Source of the DNA: Zopfochytrium polystomum
Lineage: Eukaryota > Chytridiomycota > Chytridiomycetes > Chytridiales > Chytridiaceae
Length of the DNA: 64,000 bases
NCBI GenBank assembly: GCA_025765615.1
Contig: JAIVFJ010000293.1
Location: 5,001-69,000 of the forward strand
Direction of reading: 5' to 3'
A program made the position numbers and the translations under genes. Below, in pieces: positions 43,331-55,095 of this stretch. Under the pieces are notes generated by a model. That model worked only from the letters and a program-made list of their open reading frames with translations, did not search any database and was not told where the DNA came from. Position 1 is the stretch's first letter, and each line of letters starts with the position of its first letter.

Positions 43331-43789
43331 ATTGGCACAACCACTCAACCAACAGACTTTATCGCAAACCCTGCCAACGAAGTCTGTGATTTCCTTTCAT
43401 CCTCCAGTGGAGTCTGTGAAATCCGTGATTTCCTTTCAGAACAGCTTGATGCAATCAACACAACATTTAATTCTATTGCCAGCACTGTTGTATCCAAAAT
43501 CGACTTGCTACAGCTTCAGTCAAATGTTGGCACAGAGAGTAGCACAATTCCAGCAAACAGTGCCAACAATAGCACCACTCCACTTGCCATTGAAGACAGT
43601 AATTTCTATTTGGAAGGCACGCCTGGGACTGCCCTCGATTTACCTTCCCAAGGGTTGACACACCAGATGAACACCACAATTGATAAGCCTCAAATACTGC
43701 ATCTTCGACGTTTTAACAGTGGAGAGAAAGGAGCGAAAGACAGTTGGAGGCGAGAAGGGGAGCCAGTCTACACCGCTATCCACCGCTGC
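43331..43789 (+). other. Open frame after the truncated LTR, possible retroelement internal sequence
   Basis: A frame open from 43,295 to 43,828 encodes an acidic, Asn/Ser/Thr-rich sequence (for example EIRDFLSEQLDAINTTFNSI) that is not similar to the gag at 16514-17386. The sequence after the LTR (ATTGGCACAACC) also lacks the self-priming site. It may come from another, possibly non-autonomous, element family. Identity not established. Confidence 0.3.
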
Positions 43790-44092
43790 TGTCAGGAACA
43801 TGGCAGGACAGGGCAGACATGGAACTGAGAGGAGTGATGATTGTATTGGAAACAATAATTCACTTGAGGGATGGGACAGGTCCCCCATCCCCCTTTTATA
43901 CCCTTTGAGAGTCTTCCTTGTCAAGACTCAAAGAAAGTTCCGGAAAGAGCAATTAGTAATACAATGATACCAATGATACCAATGACAACAAGACAAGTCA
44001 GGAAAGCAAAGGAGGTTCCAGAAGGTTCCAGAAGGTTCCATGAAGGAATGTTCTAGAAGGTTCCAGAGGTTTCCAGAGGGTGATTCATAACA
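43790..44092 (-). repeat. LTR with a shorter heat-shock array
   Basis: 303 bp, 50 bp shorter than the intact element's LTR. The pentamer array (about 44,016-44,063) has 10 units with one deviating, against 20 units in the intact copy. TATA box and R-start sequence are retained. Confidence 0.88.
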
Positions 44093-44995
44093 TCATCTCC
44101 CCCTTTTAGGCCTCTTCTGCAACTTGGTGGGGTACCTGGTCTTGAACTTGAGCAGAAGGTCTTGGCAGTGAGTGAGGTTTGACTCAGGTTCCCAGGTGTT
44201 GTCAGCATCTGAGTAATCTTTCCACATGACAAGGAACTTGAGTGTCCTTCCAAACCACTTGGCATCCAAGATTTGCTCAACCTCAAACTCCTCTTCACCT
44301 TCTTCCTCAACTGGAGGAGGAGGAGGAACAACCTGCCTGGAATGGAATTGGCCACAAACTTCTCCAAAAGGCTGACATGGAAAACTGGGTGGATCTTCAT
44401 GGATGCAGGGAGATCCAGCTTGAAGGTGACTGGATTGATTTGCTCCAAGATCTTGAAAGGTCCCAACTTGAGGTTGTCTAGCTTGGGACTTGGTCTTTTG
44501 GACTGCAAGTTCTTCCTCAGAAGCCAAACTTGCTGACCCACAGCAAGGTCATGGTCCATTCTGTGAGCGTTGGCGAATCTTGAGGCATCTTCTTGGGCTT
44601 GCTTCAGGGTGGAGTCCAGGAAGGTGCTGATGATCTTGAGCTTATGCAAGTGTGAAGCCACAGCAGGAGCTTGGACATTGGATAGGGTCTCTTGTCCCAG
44701 AAGATCTCCTCTTGGATTGAAGCCATAGGTTGCAAAGAAAGGAGATAGCTGGGTGCTTGAGTGGAGAGAATTGTTGAGAGCAAATTCTGCCAGCGGAAGG
44801 AGGGTGGGCCAATCATCCTGTTGATAGCTGACATAACACCTCAAATACTGCTCCAGAGTCTGGTTTGTTCTTTCTGTTTGTCCATCAGTCTGAGGGTGAT
44901 AAGCAGTTGACAGTTGAGACTTGATGCCAAGGGCTGCTGTGAGTGCTTTCCAAAATTGAGATTGGAACGGTCCTCTGTCACTGATGATTGACTGA
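44093..44995 (-). pseudogene. Pol fragment (integrase C-terminal part and chromodomain), frameshifted
   Basis: Encodes the end of the integrase core (LPLAEFALNNSLHSSTQLSP), the GPY-like module and the chromodomain (FEVEQILDAKWFGRTLKFLV). The frame breaks between the two near 44,330, within the run of proline codons. Confidence 0.88.
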
Positions 44996-45398
44996 GTTCT
45001 GCATGCTGCTTAGGTTGGACTGGGTAGGAGCCACTTGGTGATGGAAGGATAGAGGGTAAATCTGTGGTGGTGCCTCTAGGTTCCTGTCAATACATCTAGT
45101 CAAATCCAGGTCTCTCAAGGTGATATGAATGAGCTGGCTGGTCAGGTACTGCTGCAGAAATGGTCTCTCAGGTATGCCCCCTCCTCCCTGGGTGTTGGCT
45201 CCTGTGGCCTCTGGTGGGCCTGGTCTTCACTGGGTTCAGACCCTCTTTCTCTCAGATTAATGCCTGTGATGTCATGGTGTCACACTTGTGTATGGGAGTG
45301 GGTTTTAACCTTCCTTGCTTCTAAGATAGGGGATTCCTCTGGCCTGGTGAGGCAGATGTCTGTGTCCTAGTAGGATGAAGCAAGAAGAGTCCCACTGT
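44996..45398. other. Unassigned sequence between the truncated element and the right inverted arm
   Basis: No match to the intact element and no coding motif recognised. Confidence 0.3.
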
Positions 45399-46054
45399 CT
45401 CCCACCCTGTGTGCCCCCTCCTTGGATTGAGTTGGAACCTCTCTTGGGAGTGAGACAAGATGTGTCTGGTTCTGTTAAGTGGAAAACAGTTCTGGTTTGA
45501 TCCAACAGGCATCTCTGCACACTAACTGTTCCTTGTGTTTGCCCATTGTGTCCAACCCCCCTCCAACTTAGGGCTTGTCTTTGGCAGAGAGGGAGCTGGT
45601 GCTCCAAGGTGGTGGCTCCAACAGGTTGGGACCTGGCCACTTTCCTCCCCACTCTCTTGCCTTCCCCCTTGGCTTCTGCCTTGGGAAAGAGCTGGCACAG
45701 ATTGGTTGGTGCTGCCTTGGGCGCCCCCTTTGTTGCCCTAAGTCTCATCCCTTACCGAGTGATTCGGTCCCTTTGGCTTTGCCATTGGGGTTTCTCTGTG
45801 TCTTGGATCAGAGGCATTTTGCACTTTCTTTGGTGATTGTGCCACCTTTGTCACACTTTTCTTATGTTTCCCTTTTAGATGTGTGATAACTGCTCTTTTT
45901 GTGTTTTGATGATAGGCTTTAGTAGACTCCAAATACATTTTCCTGTCTGGTGACCCCTAGACACCTTCTTTGCCCTTTCATTAGGTAGGATTGGTATTTA
46001 GGCCATTGCTCTATTTCCACCTCCAGCCCAAGGGTGAGGAGATTTAGAGAGCAC
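45399..46054 (-). repeat. Right arm of the large inverted repeat
   Basis: Reverse-complement counterpart of 41001-41673; its outer end is GAGAGCAC at 46,047-46,054. Confidence 0.85.
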
Positions 46055-47309
46055 AGTCTCACAACAATCAATCTGCAATTGGGCTTGCGTTGCAGCCACT
46101 CTGCCCCACTCCTCAAGTTCCCTGGGTTTTGTGGACACAACAGCAACGCTGGCACGAATGAGCAGACAAGCTGGCATCATCTGTACCCTCAACTTGCGAC
46201 CCAACCTTGTTACCAATTACCCTGGTCTTGGGCCAACTTCAACAACAACTGCGTCTCCTCACAGGTCCCTCTCATCATTCTGCTCTTCTGACCCCTCAGC
46301 CTTTGCCCACCTTCGCCCACAGTCAGTTCACCCCGCAAATCACCGATGCTATACTGCACTTTTCGAGAAACAGTGTAAAGGAACGGACCGGCCTGGACTG
46401 CAAATTCAAAAAAAAAAAAAAAAAAAAAAAAAAGTAGAAAACGAAAAGACCCAAAAAGAAAGCATGTTTACAACGAAAGGTTGCTGTGGTGCCCCTTTTG
46501 GTTGGGTGCTGCAGCGGGAGAAAAAAAAAAAAAGAAAGCAAAAAAAAAAAAAATAATGAAACATTAGCAGCATCAGTTCCAAACGCTACTAGGGGGGGGC
46601 AAAAGCAGGAAAGGAAGAAAATTCAAAAAAAAAAAAAAAAAAAAAAAAACGCCACACCCTTGTCTAACAGCACCTCCGCAACGGGTGGGAAGGATGGGCG
46701 GCGTGAGAAAACAAAAGTGAGAGGTGAGGGCGTCGCGCGTCGCGCACGCCTGGTGGGTGGTGGCAACGACGACGACGCACGACGCCGAAAAGAGATAGAA
46801 AAAAAAAAAAAATACGGGGTGAAAGGGTGTGTAAACCGGGAACTAAAATAGGGGGGACAACAACCCAACGCTGGGGGAAGCGAAAACCAAAAGGAGAAAG
46901 AAAAAGATAAACGGTAAACGTTCAATTGTCATGGAAAATCAGGGGTCAAAGCACCAACGCAAAAGCAAACAGTGACACAAATAGAAAGGGGACGGAAGTG
47001 GGAGGGTGGGGGGAAGGGAAGGGAAGGGAAATGGAAAAAGGAAAACGCAACTTATTATCTGTCTGTCAAGTACCCGCTATGAGGCGCATCTCATTTTTTT
47101 TCTTCGCTCCAATCACAACCGCACCGCGCCCTCCAGCTAATCTACCTCTCTTTCTTTGAAATCGCAGAAGCCCAAGAGGTTCCGCGATAAACAAGCAAAA
47201 AAAAAACACACTTGAGGTGAGGGATGTGGGAAGGGGGAGGGGGGGAGGTTGGAGGAACCGCCAAAAAAAAGCGCTTATCCAATCCACACCGCAAACCCAC
47301 ACCACCGAC
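46055..47309. other. Intergenic, poly-A-rich
   Basis: Poly-A tracts at about 46,409-46,432, 46,520-46,552, 46,626-46,649 and 46,799-46,812. Open frames are translations of these. No gene is supported; it probably includes the 3' UTR of the minus-strand gene to the right. Confidence 0.45.
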
Positions 47310-49689
47310 CTACTCTGCGGCAGGTTTCGACGACGCCTTTTTCTTCTTCTTTGGCGCGGTGACGGCGGCCGCTGCTGCCGCGACCGCAGACGTCGACGGC
47401 TCGGACACGGGCGCCGCGGGCTTCTTCTTGCTCTTCTTCTTTGGCGCGGCCGCGGCGGCGGCGGGTGGCGGTCGCAGCGTCGACGGCCACCGCCGTGCCC
47501 GCCTCGCTCCTGCCGCCGTACACGGACCCGGCCGGGACAGTGGCGGCGTAGCCGACGACGCTCGCGGCGTGGTACGGCGACGGCATCATGCCGACGCCGA
47601 CGCCGCCGCCGTACACGGACGCTGCATACGGCGAGTACATTGGCGCGTATCCGGGCGGGGCGGCAGCGAACTGGAGGTGCGGGTGGAGGGGGTGGTGCGG
47701 ATGCATCTGCGGTGGCAGCGGGCCGGTCGCCGAGGCCGGGGGCGGCGGCATTGGTGCCGCTGCTGACGGTGCGTATGGGTTGTAGCCAAACGCGGCGGGG
47801 TGGCCTGGCGGTGGCTGCATCAGCGACGCGAGATGCTGGTGGTACTGCATGAGCTGCTGCTGTTGCAGAGCGTGCTGCTGCTTGCTGCTGCTGCTGGTGC
47901 AGCATCATCAGCTCGTGATACTGCATCGGCGTCATCGCGGTGGGTCCGCCGGGCGGCAGATGCGGCATCATGCCTGGCGGTGGCGGTGGCTGTTGTGTCA
48001 CCGGCGCGGGCAGGGAGTGGAAAAATGGGATGGTGCCGGGCGGCGGGGGAGGAGGCGGAGGAAGCTGCGAGGGGGGACGCTGGAGCGCGGCGATGACCCA
48101 CGGAGGAGGTCGGCGACGCCGGCCGAGTGTCGAGCGTGTGGTGGGCGGGGTTGGCGGCGGAAGCTTTCCTTTGTTGCTTGATATAGGATCCGAGTTGGTA
48201 AACGACAGCTGGCGCGAGATGTTTTGGCCCTTTTGCGAGACGATGGTGGATGCTGATGTTAAGGACGAGTCTGAAGAAGTTTTTGTGGCGTGGGGAAGGG
48301 CTGGTGGATCGAATTGGGGCGAGGAGAGGATGGTGAAGCAGGCGCCTGACGGGATTTGAGAGAGAAAGAGGGGGATCGAGTCGGCCGACGACTCCGACGA
48401 GCCGGAGACGCTCGAGTCATCGTCCTCTGAGTCTGAGTCAGAGTCAGATCGGAATCGGAAGAGGAGCTTTGGCGGCGGTCCGGAATGGAGGCCGGCAATG
48501 CTTGAAGCCTCCCTGCCGCCCTTGTCCTTGCTGTCTGTTGACGGCGGCGCGACGACGACGTCGATCCGGTGGAGGCGGTGGAGGACATTGACGGAGTTCG
48601 AAGCATGCTGGTGGCAGCCAGTTCGCCACTTCCGCCGCCGTTTGTGTGCCGTTTCTCGTTCGAAGAGAGCGAGGAAGTGGATGCGACATGCTTCGAAGAT
48701 CTGTGCGAATCGAGGCTCGTCCGTGGGTTGACGCCGAGCGAATCGGGTCGCCGCTTTGTTGGGTGGCGGCCGGAGCGATGGACCTGTCGCTTTCCCGCCG
48801 CCGGATGACGCCGACCGTTTTTTGGGAGGAGCCGCCGACGCCGGCTCCCGCCGAAGCGTCTTCGCTCGGCTCGCCACCACTACCACCAGCACCGTTCGAG
48901 ACAGACAGCTTGGAAAGCTTGCGAGCCACGTCCAGAGCAGCCGCTACGCGAGGGTTGACCAGCTGCCCTGGTTTGGTTGCCATAGCCGACGCAAACCCGG
49001 AATTGGCGGAAAAGGTGGTGATTTTCACACGTCGTTTCGGGGCAGCGTCGTCGGTTGTTGTTGTTCCCGTTGTCGAAGATGATACGGCACTCGGATCGTC
49101 GTCGTCACCATGACCATTCTGCTGGTCGGAAAGGCGTTCGTCTTCGGACTTGAACGTGGAAGGTATTGCACGCAGGGAGGAGCGGAGGGCGGAGTGGGAT
49201 GCGGAGGAGGAATGGTTTCCGCTTGCGGATCTGCTGCTGCTAGGGGTCGAATGAGCACCACCCCACTATTACTGCTGCTACCGCTGCTGCTGTTGCTGCT
49301 ACTGTTACTGCTGGCGAAGCTGGCGGATTGGGTGAGTACGCGAGGTCGGTTGGGATGCAGGTGCTTTTGGTCGGGGGGCATTGTTGTGTGTGTTGCTCTT
49401 GGTTTTGCCGTTCGTCTTGGGCGGTCGTCGACATGGCGGCAGCGGCGGGCGCCGCGGCAGACCGAGATCTTAGCAATTTCGGCGGCCGCAAGAAAGGCTG
49501 AGGATGATGGTTTTGGTTATGGTAATCTTGGCTGCCGCTGTTGCTGCTGCTGCTAAGGCTGGTGGTGGTGGTGGTGGCGGGGGCATCTGGCGGTGGTGGT
49601 GGTGGTGGTGGTGGTGCCGACGGCGAGGCCGAGGAAGCCGCCGCCGTGGTGGAGGTCGTCGAGAAACGATGCCAAAAGGACGGAGCCAT
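47310..49689 (-). CDS. Unrecognised Ser/Pro/Gln-rich protein with several frame switches
   Basis: The probable start is ATG 49689 (MAPSFWHRFSTTSTTAAASS). The best reading in each stretch moves between frames: a Ser/Asn-rich N-terminal part; APKRRVKITTFSANSGFASA and NPRVAAALDVARKLSKLSVS near 49,000; LLFRFRSDSDSDSEDDDSS near 48,450; RQLSFTNSDPISSNKGKLPP and a Pro-rich region near 48,050-48,200; a Gln-rich run near 47,880; a Tyr/Pro/His-rich part near 47,700; and a Lys-rich tail (APKKKSKKKPAAP, APKKKKKASSKPAAE) with TAG at 47310. GC-ending codons support these choices. Frame switches fall in triplet repeats (for example the CAG run near 47,880) and few have usable splice sites. Composition suggests a nuclear, disordered regulator; no family recognised. 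Confidence 0.4.
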
Positions 49690-49975
49690 TAGTTAACAGT
49701 TGTTAAAAAAAAAGAAGAAAAAAAAAAAGAAATCTGTTTCCGAAAAACTTCACTCACGCAACTACTCTCTTTCTGTCTCTCGCTCGCTCACTCACTCACT
49801 CCTTCTCTCTCTCTCTGTCTCTTGCTTTCTCACAGGATGCTTTTGTCTCTTTCAAGCTCACATAAAAAACGCGCTTTCACTTCCCAATTTGCTCTGTCTG
49901 CTGCTACACCTCCACTCCAATCGATTCCTTTGACGTTCGAATGGCGAATTTTTTCTCTCTCTCTCTCTGTCACCG

Positions 49976-50013
<38 letters not shown>

Positions 50014-51067
50014 CTCGCTCTCTCTCTCTCTGTCTGTCCTCGCTCTCCTCGCTACCCTGAAAAAATTGGCGTTCGCCACACCAACCAACCAACCAACGCA
50101 GTTGCACACAGGCAACACACGGCATTGCACGGCACGGCGGAAGGAACGTGACAAGGACCCACCAAAAGTCACAACCAAAAAAAACCACGTCATCCCTCAG
50201 GCTCTCGTTGCTGGCCACTGCTGTTAATTCTTTCCACAACTGCTTCGTCAAAATTCCTACTGCGGAGGCCCCTACTGCCTACAACCTACAGGTATTTGCT
50301 GGCGTGCAAAGACCATGTTTGCTGCGGAAATGGATGGTTGCTTATGAGTGAATCTGTGCTGGTGGGAATTTTTTAAGAGAAGTGAGTCAATATTGCGATT
50401 GTGCTGTCAACCAGAATTCCAGTCGAGTGGCAAAAACTTCAGTCACATGCTCTCTTCTTTCGTGTATCCTTCCCTCACGAGTGAAAGAGAAAAGTCCTCC
50501 ACCCAGTTCCGCCCCCCTACCTTCTCATCTCGTGCCAGGGGGAGGGTCATTCAAGTGGGGGAAGAAGGAAAGGGTTTGCTGCCAACTACCACGGCCGAGT
50601 GCTAGTGGCTCTCTCGTGCCTGCCCACTTTTGCAAAATGATCGCCAGAGGGAAAGGGGGAAAGGGGGAAAGGGAAAGGAAAGTTGGGCGGCGGCGTTAAT
50701 CTCCGTTCCTTCCCCCCCTTCCCCTTCTGCGTCGTCAGCCACACGCGTCTCCTCCTCCTCCAATTTCTTTTCCTTTCTCTTTTTTTTTTTCTTTTCTTTT
50801 TCTTTTTGTTTAGTTTATTCCTTTGTTTTCCTCCTCGATCGCCTTCCCCCGATTGTCCCAGATCGTAGGGTCGCGAACCAGTGGGTCTTCGCGGCCCCTG
50901 CTCGCAAAACACTACACTGCAAAATGCAACCAAAATAAAATAAATGACATCATGCCCTCTCGCCCTCCTCGCCCTATGCCCGCTTCCCCCTCTTCTTCTT
51001 CTTCTTCTTTTTCATCCACCGACTCTTCACCACCACCACCACTCATCATCATCATCCTACTACCACA
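49690..51067. other. Intergenic with (CT)n tract
   Basis: (CT)n at about 49,953-50,030. Pyrimidine-rich sequence near 50,700-50,830. No gene is supported. Confidence 0.45.
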
Positions 51068-53640
51068 ATGTCCCTTCCCCTCCCCTCTCCTCCTCCTCCC
51101 GCCTCTCCCCCCCACACCTCCCTCCCCGCAGCCGCACAGCCTCTCCGCCGCCGCTTCGACAACGGCGCCACGCCCCGCCGCCCGACCCGCCCCACCCGCC
51201 GCCCCACCGCCGCCACGCTCGCCACGCTCGCCCTGCAGGCCCTCGGTATCGCGCTCGTCTGCGCCCTGACCTGCCTCGCCGCCGTCCTCCTCACCGTCCC
51301 TCCTCGAGCGCCAGCTCTTCCTCGACCTTCCGACCGCCCCTCGACCCCGCGACCCGCCGCGCCACCCACCCGCCCGACAGCCTGTGCCTGTACCTCCTGG
51401 CGGCAGTGCTGTGTCAGGCGTTTTGGCGTGCACGGCGTGCTGGCCGGGCTGCGTGCGCGACTTGTCGCGAACAACGGCAAGGGCGCGGGCGCGGGGAGGG
51501 TGCGCATCGGCGTCGGCGTCGGCATCGGCGGCGGCGGCGTGGCAGACGCGGGACGATGGCGGCGACGGACGTCGTCGAGGTCGTGGCGGGCGGCGCTGAT
51601 CGGCGCGCTGGCGCCGGACCGGGCGAGCGCCGTCGGGCTGCTTGCGGTGATGCGGGTGCCAGGTTTTTTTTTCTTTTTTCTTTTGTTGTTTTGTTACCTG
51701 TTTTGCATCGCACCGACAAATAACCCGCCTAAAACAAGGCAACTGCGTAACCTGGTTCGCCAACCAATCCCCGCGCGCGGGCCCCCGTTCCTCTCGCGGC
51801 TCGTGCTCGCGCTCGCGCTCGCGCTCTGCATCGCCGTCTTCGAGTCCGCCCACGTGCTCTACTACATGGCAGTCCGTCGGCTGCGCCCGACTTTGCCCCC
51901 CGCCGACCGGGGCCGCGCACGCGACCGTCGTCGTGATGGTGCTGGCGTCGTCGTTTGCCGTGCGGTACGCGTTCTGCGCGTTTGTCGCGTTCGTGCTGAT
52001 GCGACGCGGACGCGGGCGCGGGGGGGTGGCCGTCCCGGGGGCCGGCGCAAGAGCGCGAGGGAGGAGGGTGGCGACGACGGCGACGACGGCGTCGGCGGAC
52101 CGGACGCTGATGGACTGCCTGCGCGGCGGGCGGCGGCGGCGGACGCGTTTGGGGGAAGCGGCCGACGGTGCGGGCGGTGCTTGAAAAGACGGTGGAGATG
52201 CAGGACGTGACGCGGCTGGCCAGCCGGCGGCGGCGGGCGAGGGCGAGGGTGGCGAGCGAGGGTCGCGGCGGCGTCGGCGGAAGGGTCGAGCGAGACGGTG
52301 TTTTCGATCGCGACGGCGGAGATAGGGCGCTGCCGCGAGCGGGTGCTGTGCAGGCCTGGCGCTCGGTGTTGTTCCGATCCAGCTGTGTACGTTTGTTGTT
52401 GTTTTGTTGTTGTTGTCTCGTTTTTCGAGCTTCTTCTTCCCCGGACGCCCGCTAACCAACACACCATCACAACAACATATCAAGTCTACAACATCCCCTC
52501 CGTGATGAGCACCTCCGCGTCCCCGACGACCAGCCGCAGCAGTTCCTCGCGTACGGCATCCTCGCTGCTGCTGCAGCGGCCGCTGGGCGACGTGCTGAAC
52601 CCTGCTGCTTGCTCTCCAGCCCGTTGACAACGACGTCGACGGTCGGGGCCGTCGTCGTCGTCGCGGTCGTGGGCGCGCCGCGCGGCCGACGCGCTGCAGA
52701 GGGCGCCGCCGCCGCGCAACACGTACGCGCTGCTGCACGAGTTTGTGGCGGACAAGGTGTCGCAGGCGTTTGGCGGTGGCGTTCACGGCGCTGTTTCTGT
52801 GCCGCGACGCGCCGGGCGGCGGCGGCGGCGGCGGGGTTGTGTCGGGGACGGCGACGAACGACGACGGGGGCGCCGGGGGGGCGACGGCGGGGAGGGAGGG
52901 GGAGGGGCCGAGTGGGCCGGGGCCGGGGCGCAGGGCGGTGCGGGGTGGATGACGGCGGTGGTGCTGCCGCCGGCGGCGGCGTGCGCCGAGGGGCGGCTTG
53001 CGGCGTTCAGCGTGCGGACGGTGGCGGGACGCGGCGGGGCGCTTGCGGCGGCGAGCTTGGTGGTCGACGCGGTGTATTTTGTGCGGGAGGTGCGGGCGCG
53101 GCGGCTTGCGGCGGCGGCGGCGGCGGCGACGAGGCGGAGGCGGTGGCGGGTCGGGGATGTGAGTCGGGATCCGGAGCGCGGCGAGGCGTCGTTGTGCTCG
53201 TCTTCGTCGTCCAGCTCGTTGTCGACTTCCTCGGGCGAGCAGGAGTTGGAGGAGCACGAGGGCAAGGGCGAGTACGAGCAGCACGAGGATGGCCAGCACG
53301 AGCAACGACGGGTACGGCGAGCTGCACGAGCAGCAGCAGCAGCAGCAGCAGCAGCCGCCGCTGGGGCAAGAGCACGAGGACGAGGAGGAGGAGAAGGAGG
53401 AGGAGGAGAAGGAGGAGGAGGAGGAGGAGGGAGAGAGGAAAGGGAGCGCGAGTGGGAGGTGGGCGGGGTGGTGTCTGTGTGGACGGCGGTCGGGCACGGG
53501 GTTCTACTCGGCGGTGGTGGGGCTGTGCTGCCTCGCGTACCTGCGGCTGGACGGCGCGTGCCAACTAGCCGTGGCGGCGGTAGTAGTAGAAGCAGCATTT
53601 CTTTTTTTCTTTTTTTTTTTTTTTTTCGTTTCGTTTTTCG
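51068..53640 (+). CDS. Putative multi-pass membrane protein locus, reading frame not resolved
   Basis: Plus-strand segments that look like transmembrane helices occur in order but in different frames: TLALQALGIALVCALTCLAA (near 51,230), SLCLYLLAAVLCQAF (near 51,385), RLVLALALALCIAVFESAHV then LYYMAV (near 51,800), VVVMVLASSFAVRYAFCAFV then AFVL (near 51,930), and TGFYSAVVGLCCLAYLRLDG then ACQLAVAAVVVEA (near 53,520). Spacing and the second-helix pattern are loosely like a fungal seven-helix receptor, but no signature is certain. Possible introns lie at about 51,660-51,740 and 52,370-52,490 (T-rich stretches). GC content is extreme and homopolymer indels are likely. Gene boundaries are approximate. 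Confidence 0.3.
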
Positions 53641-53656
53641 TTTTTTCAGTTTTGGT

Positions 53657-53696
53657 GGGTTGGTTGGTTGGTTGGTTGGTTGGTTGGTTGGTTTGA
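53657..53696. repeat. (GGTT)n microsatellite
   Basis: About nine GGTT units, just downstream of a T-run. Confidence 0.95.
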
Positions 53697-53781
53697 ATTG
53701 TTGAAAACCCCCATGCAAGTATGAACAACACTGAGGTGGGTGGTCGCTCTCAGACAGTCAGTTCACTTTACTGTCTACTGT

Positions 53782-53815
53782 AGAGAGAGAGAGAGAGAGA
53801 GAGATAGAGAGAGGG

Positions 53816-53848
<33 letters not shown>

Positions 53849-53872
53849 GAGCGAGAGAGAGAGCGCGAGACC
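53782..53872. repeat. (GA)n microsatellite upstream of the coiled-coil gene
   Basis: Interrupted (GA)n, about 90 bp, ending some 80 bp before the start codon of the next gene. A short (CA)n follows at 53,921-53,938. Confidence 0.9.
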
Positions 53873-53950
53873 GAGATGGAGACACGGAATCAGGCTGGCG
53901 GAGCAGACAAAAACAAAAAAACACACACACACACACTCACACGTCCAACA

Positions 53951-55062
53951 ATGAGCGACGCCGCGCCGTTGTCGGCTTCGGCGTCGGCATCGTCATCGCC
54001 CACCAGCCTCCTGCACGCACGGGCCGCCACCCTCGCTAACCTGCTCGCCCACCTCGCCGCCGCCGCACCCGCCCCCGCCCACGCCGCCGCCGACGGCCCT
54101 TCCTCCTCCCCACCCTCCTCCCCGGCCCTCCTCCCAAGACGCCTCCGATGCGCCCCCCACTCCCCACCGCCATCGTCCACCGATGCAGCAGATCTCTCCA
54201 ACCCCCCCGCCGCCGCCGCCCGCCGCCGTCTGTCGTCGTCGCCCTCCCCGACGGCCTCGACGTCCTGCTGGCAGAGATTGTCGTCATCGCCGAAAAGGTC
54301 AAGGAGGAGCACGAAGAGGTGGGTGGCCGAGCGTCCCATACACAGACATGCGCATTTTTTGAACTGACAGCGTCAAAATTGTAAACATTTTTTTTTTTTT
54401 TTAAACCCCCCGTAACAAGCTCGTAGAGAAGCTTAGGGTCAGCCGCGACACGCAGGACGAGCTGGCCCTCGACTTTCGTACGCTGCAAGGGGTATTGTAA
54501 TCGCTCTCTAACTTTAATTTATTTTTTTTGTGCGTGTTTGCCTACTTATTTTGTTTCCCACTGCCCCACTAAACCCCAACCTCCCCATCCCCCTCGTTAT
54601 GCCGCGCCAGAAAACTCCACGCGGTCCAGGAAAAGGTGGAAAACAGCCTCAACGCGACCGCAACGGCCGAGGCTGCGCTCGCGACCAAGGTGGTCGAGAC
54701 GGAGGGACTCAAGAGGGAGGCGCGGGTCCTGAACCGCGAGCGCGACGAGCTGAGGCGGCGCTTGGAGGCAGAGGTAAGAAGATGAAGTGATTTTTGGACG
54801 CGCCGAGGACGGCTGACCAACTTTTGAAAAACCATACATCCCTGTGACCACCCAAAAATCGCATTACCAACCCAGCGACAAGCGACGGAAAAGTTAAAGC
54901 TGGAGTGGGCAGAAAAAGAGGCGAGGTACGCGCAGTCGATCCGATCGCAGAAACGCGCCAATGAAGGTGAGGCATCCGTATTTTCTCTTCCTTGCACTTA
55001 AACGATTGGTCTTCGTTTCTTGTCGTTCTTCGTCCGCCACACCGTGTTGCTTTCCGACATGC

Positions 55063-55095
<33 letters not shown>

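Larger units (their letters stand above)
43790..44995 (-). mobile_element. 5'-truncated second copy of the heat-shock-type retrotransposon
   Basis: Minus-strand element: 3' LTR 43790-44092 (303 bp) preceded by the C-terminal part of pol (44093-44995). Similarity to the intact copy stops abruptly at about 44,995 inside the integrase coding region. The rest, including gag and the 5' LTR, is gone. Confidence 0.9.

Noticed and set aside
50912..53497. 861-codon open frame on the minus strand
   Set aside because: Arg/Pro-rich translation typical of the antisense of GC-rich DNA. The plus strand in the same place has successive hydrophobic helix-like segments.
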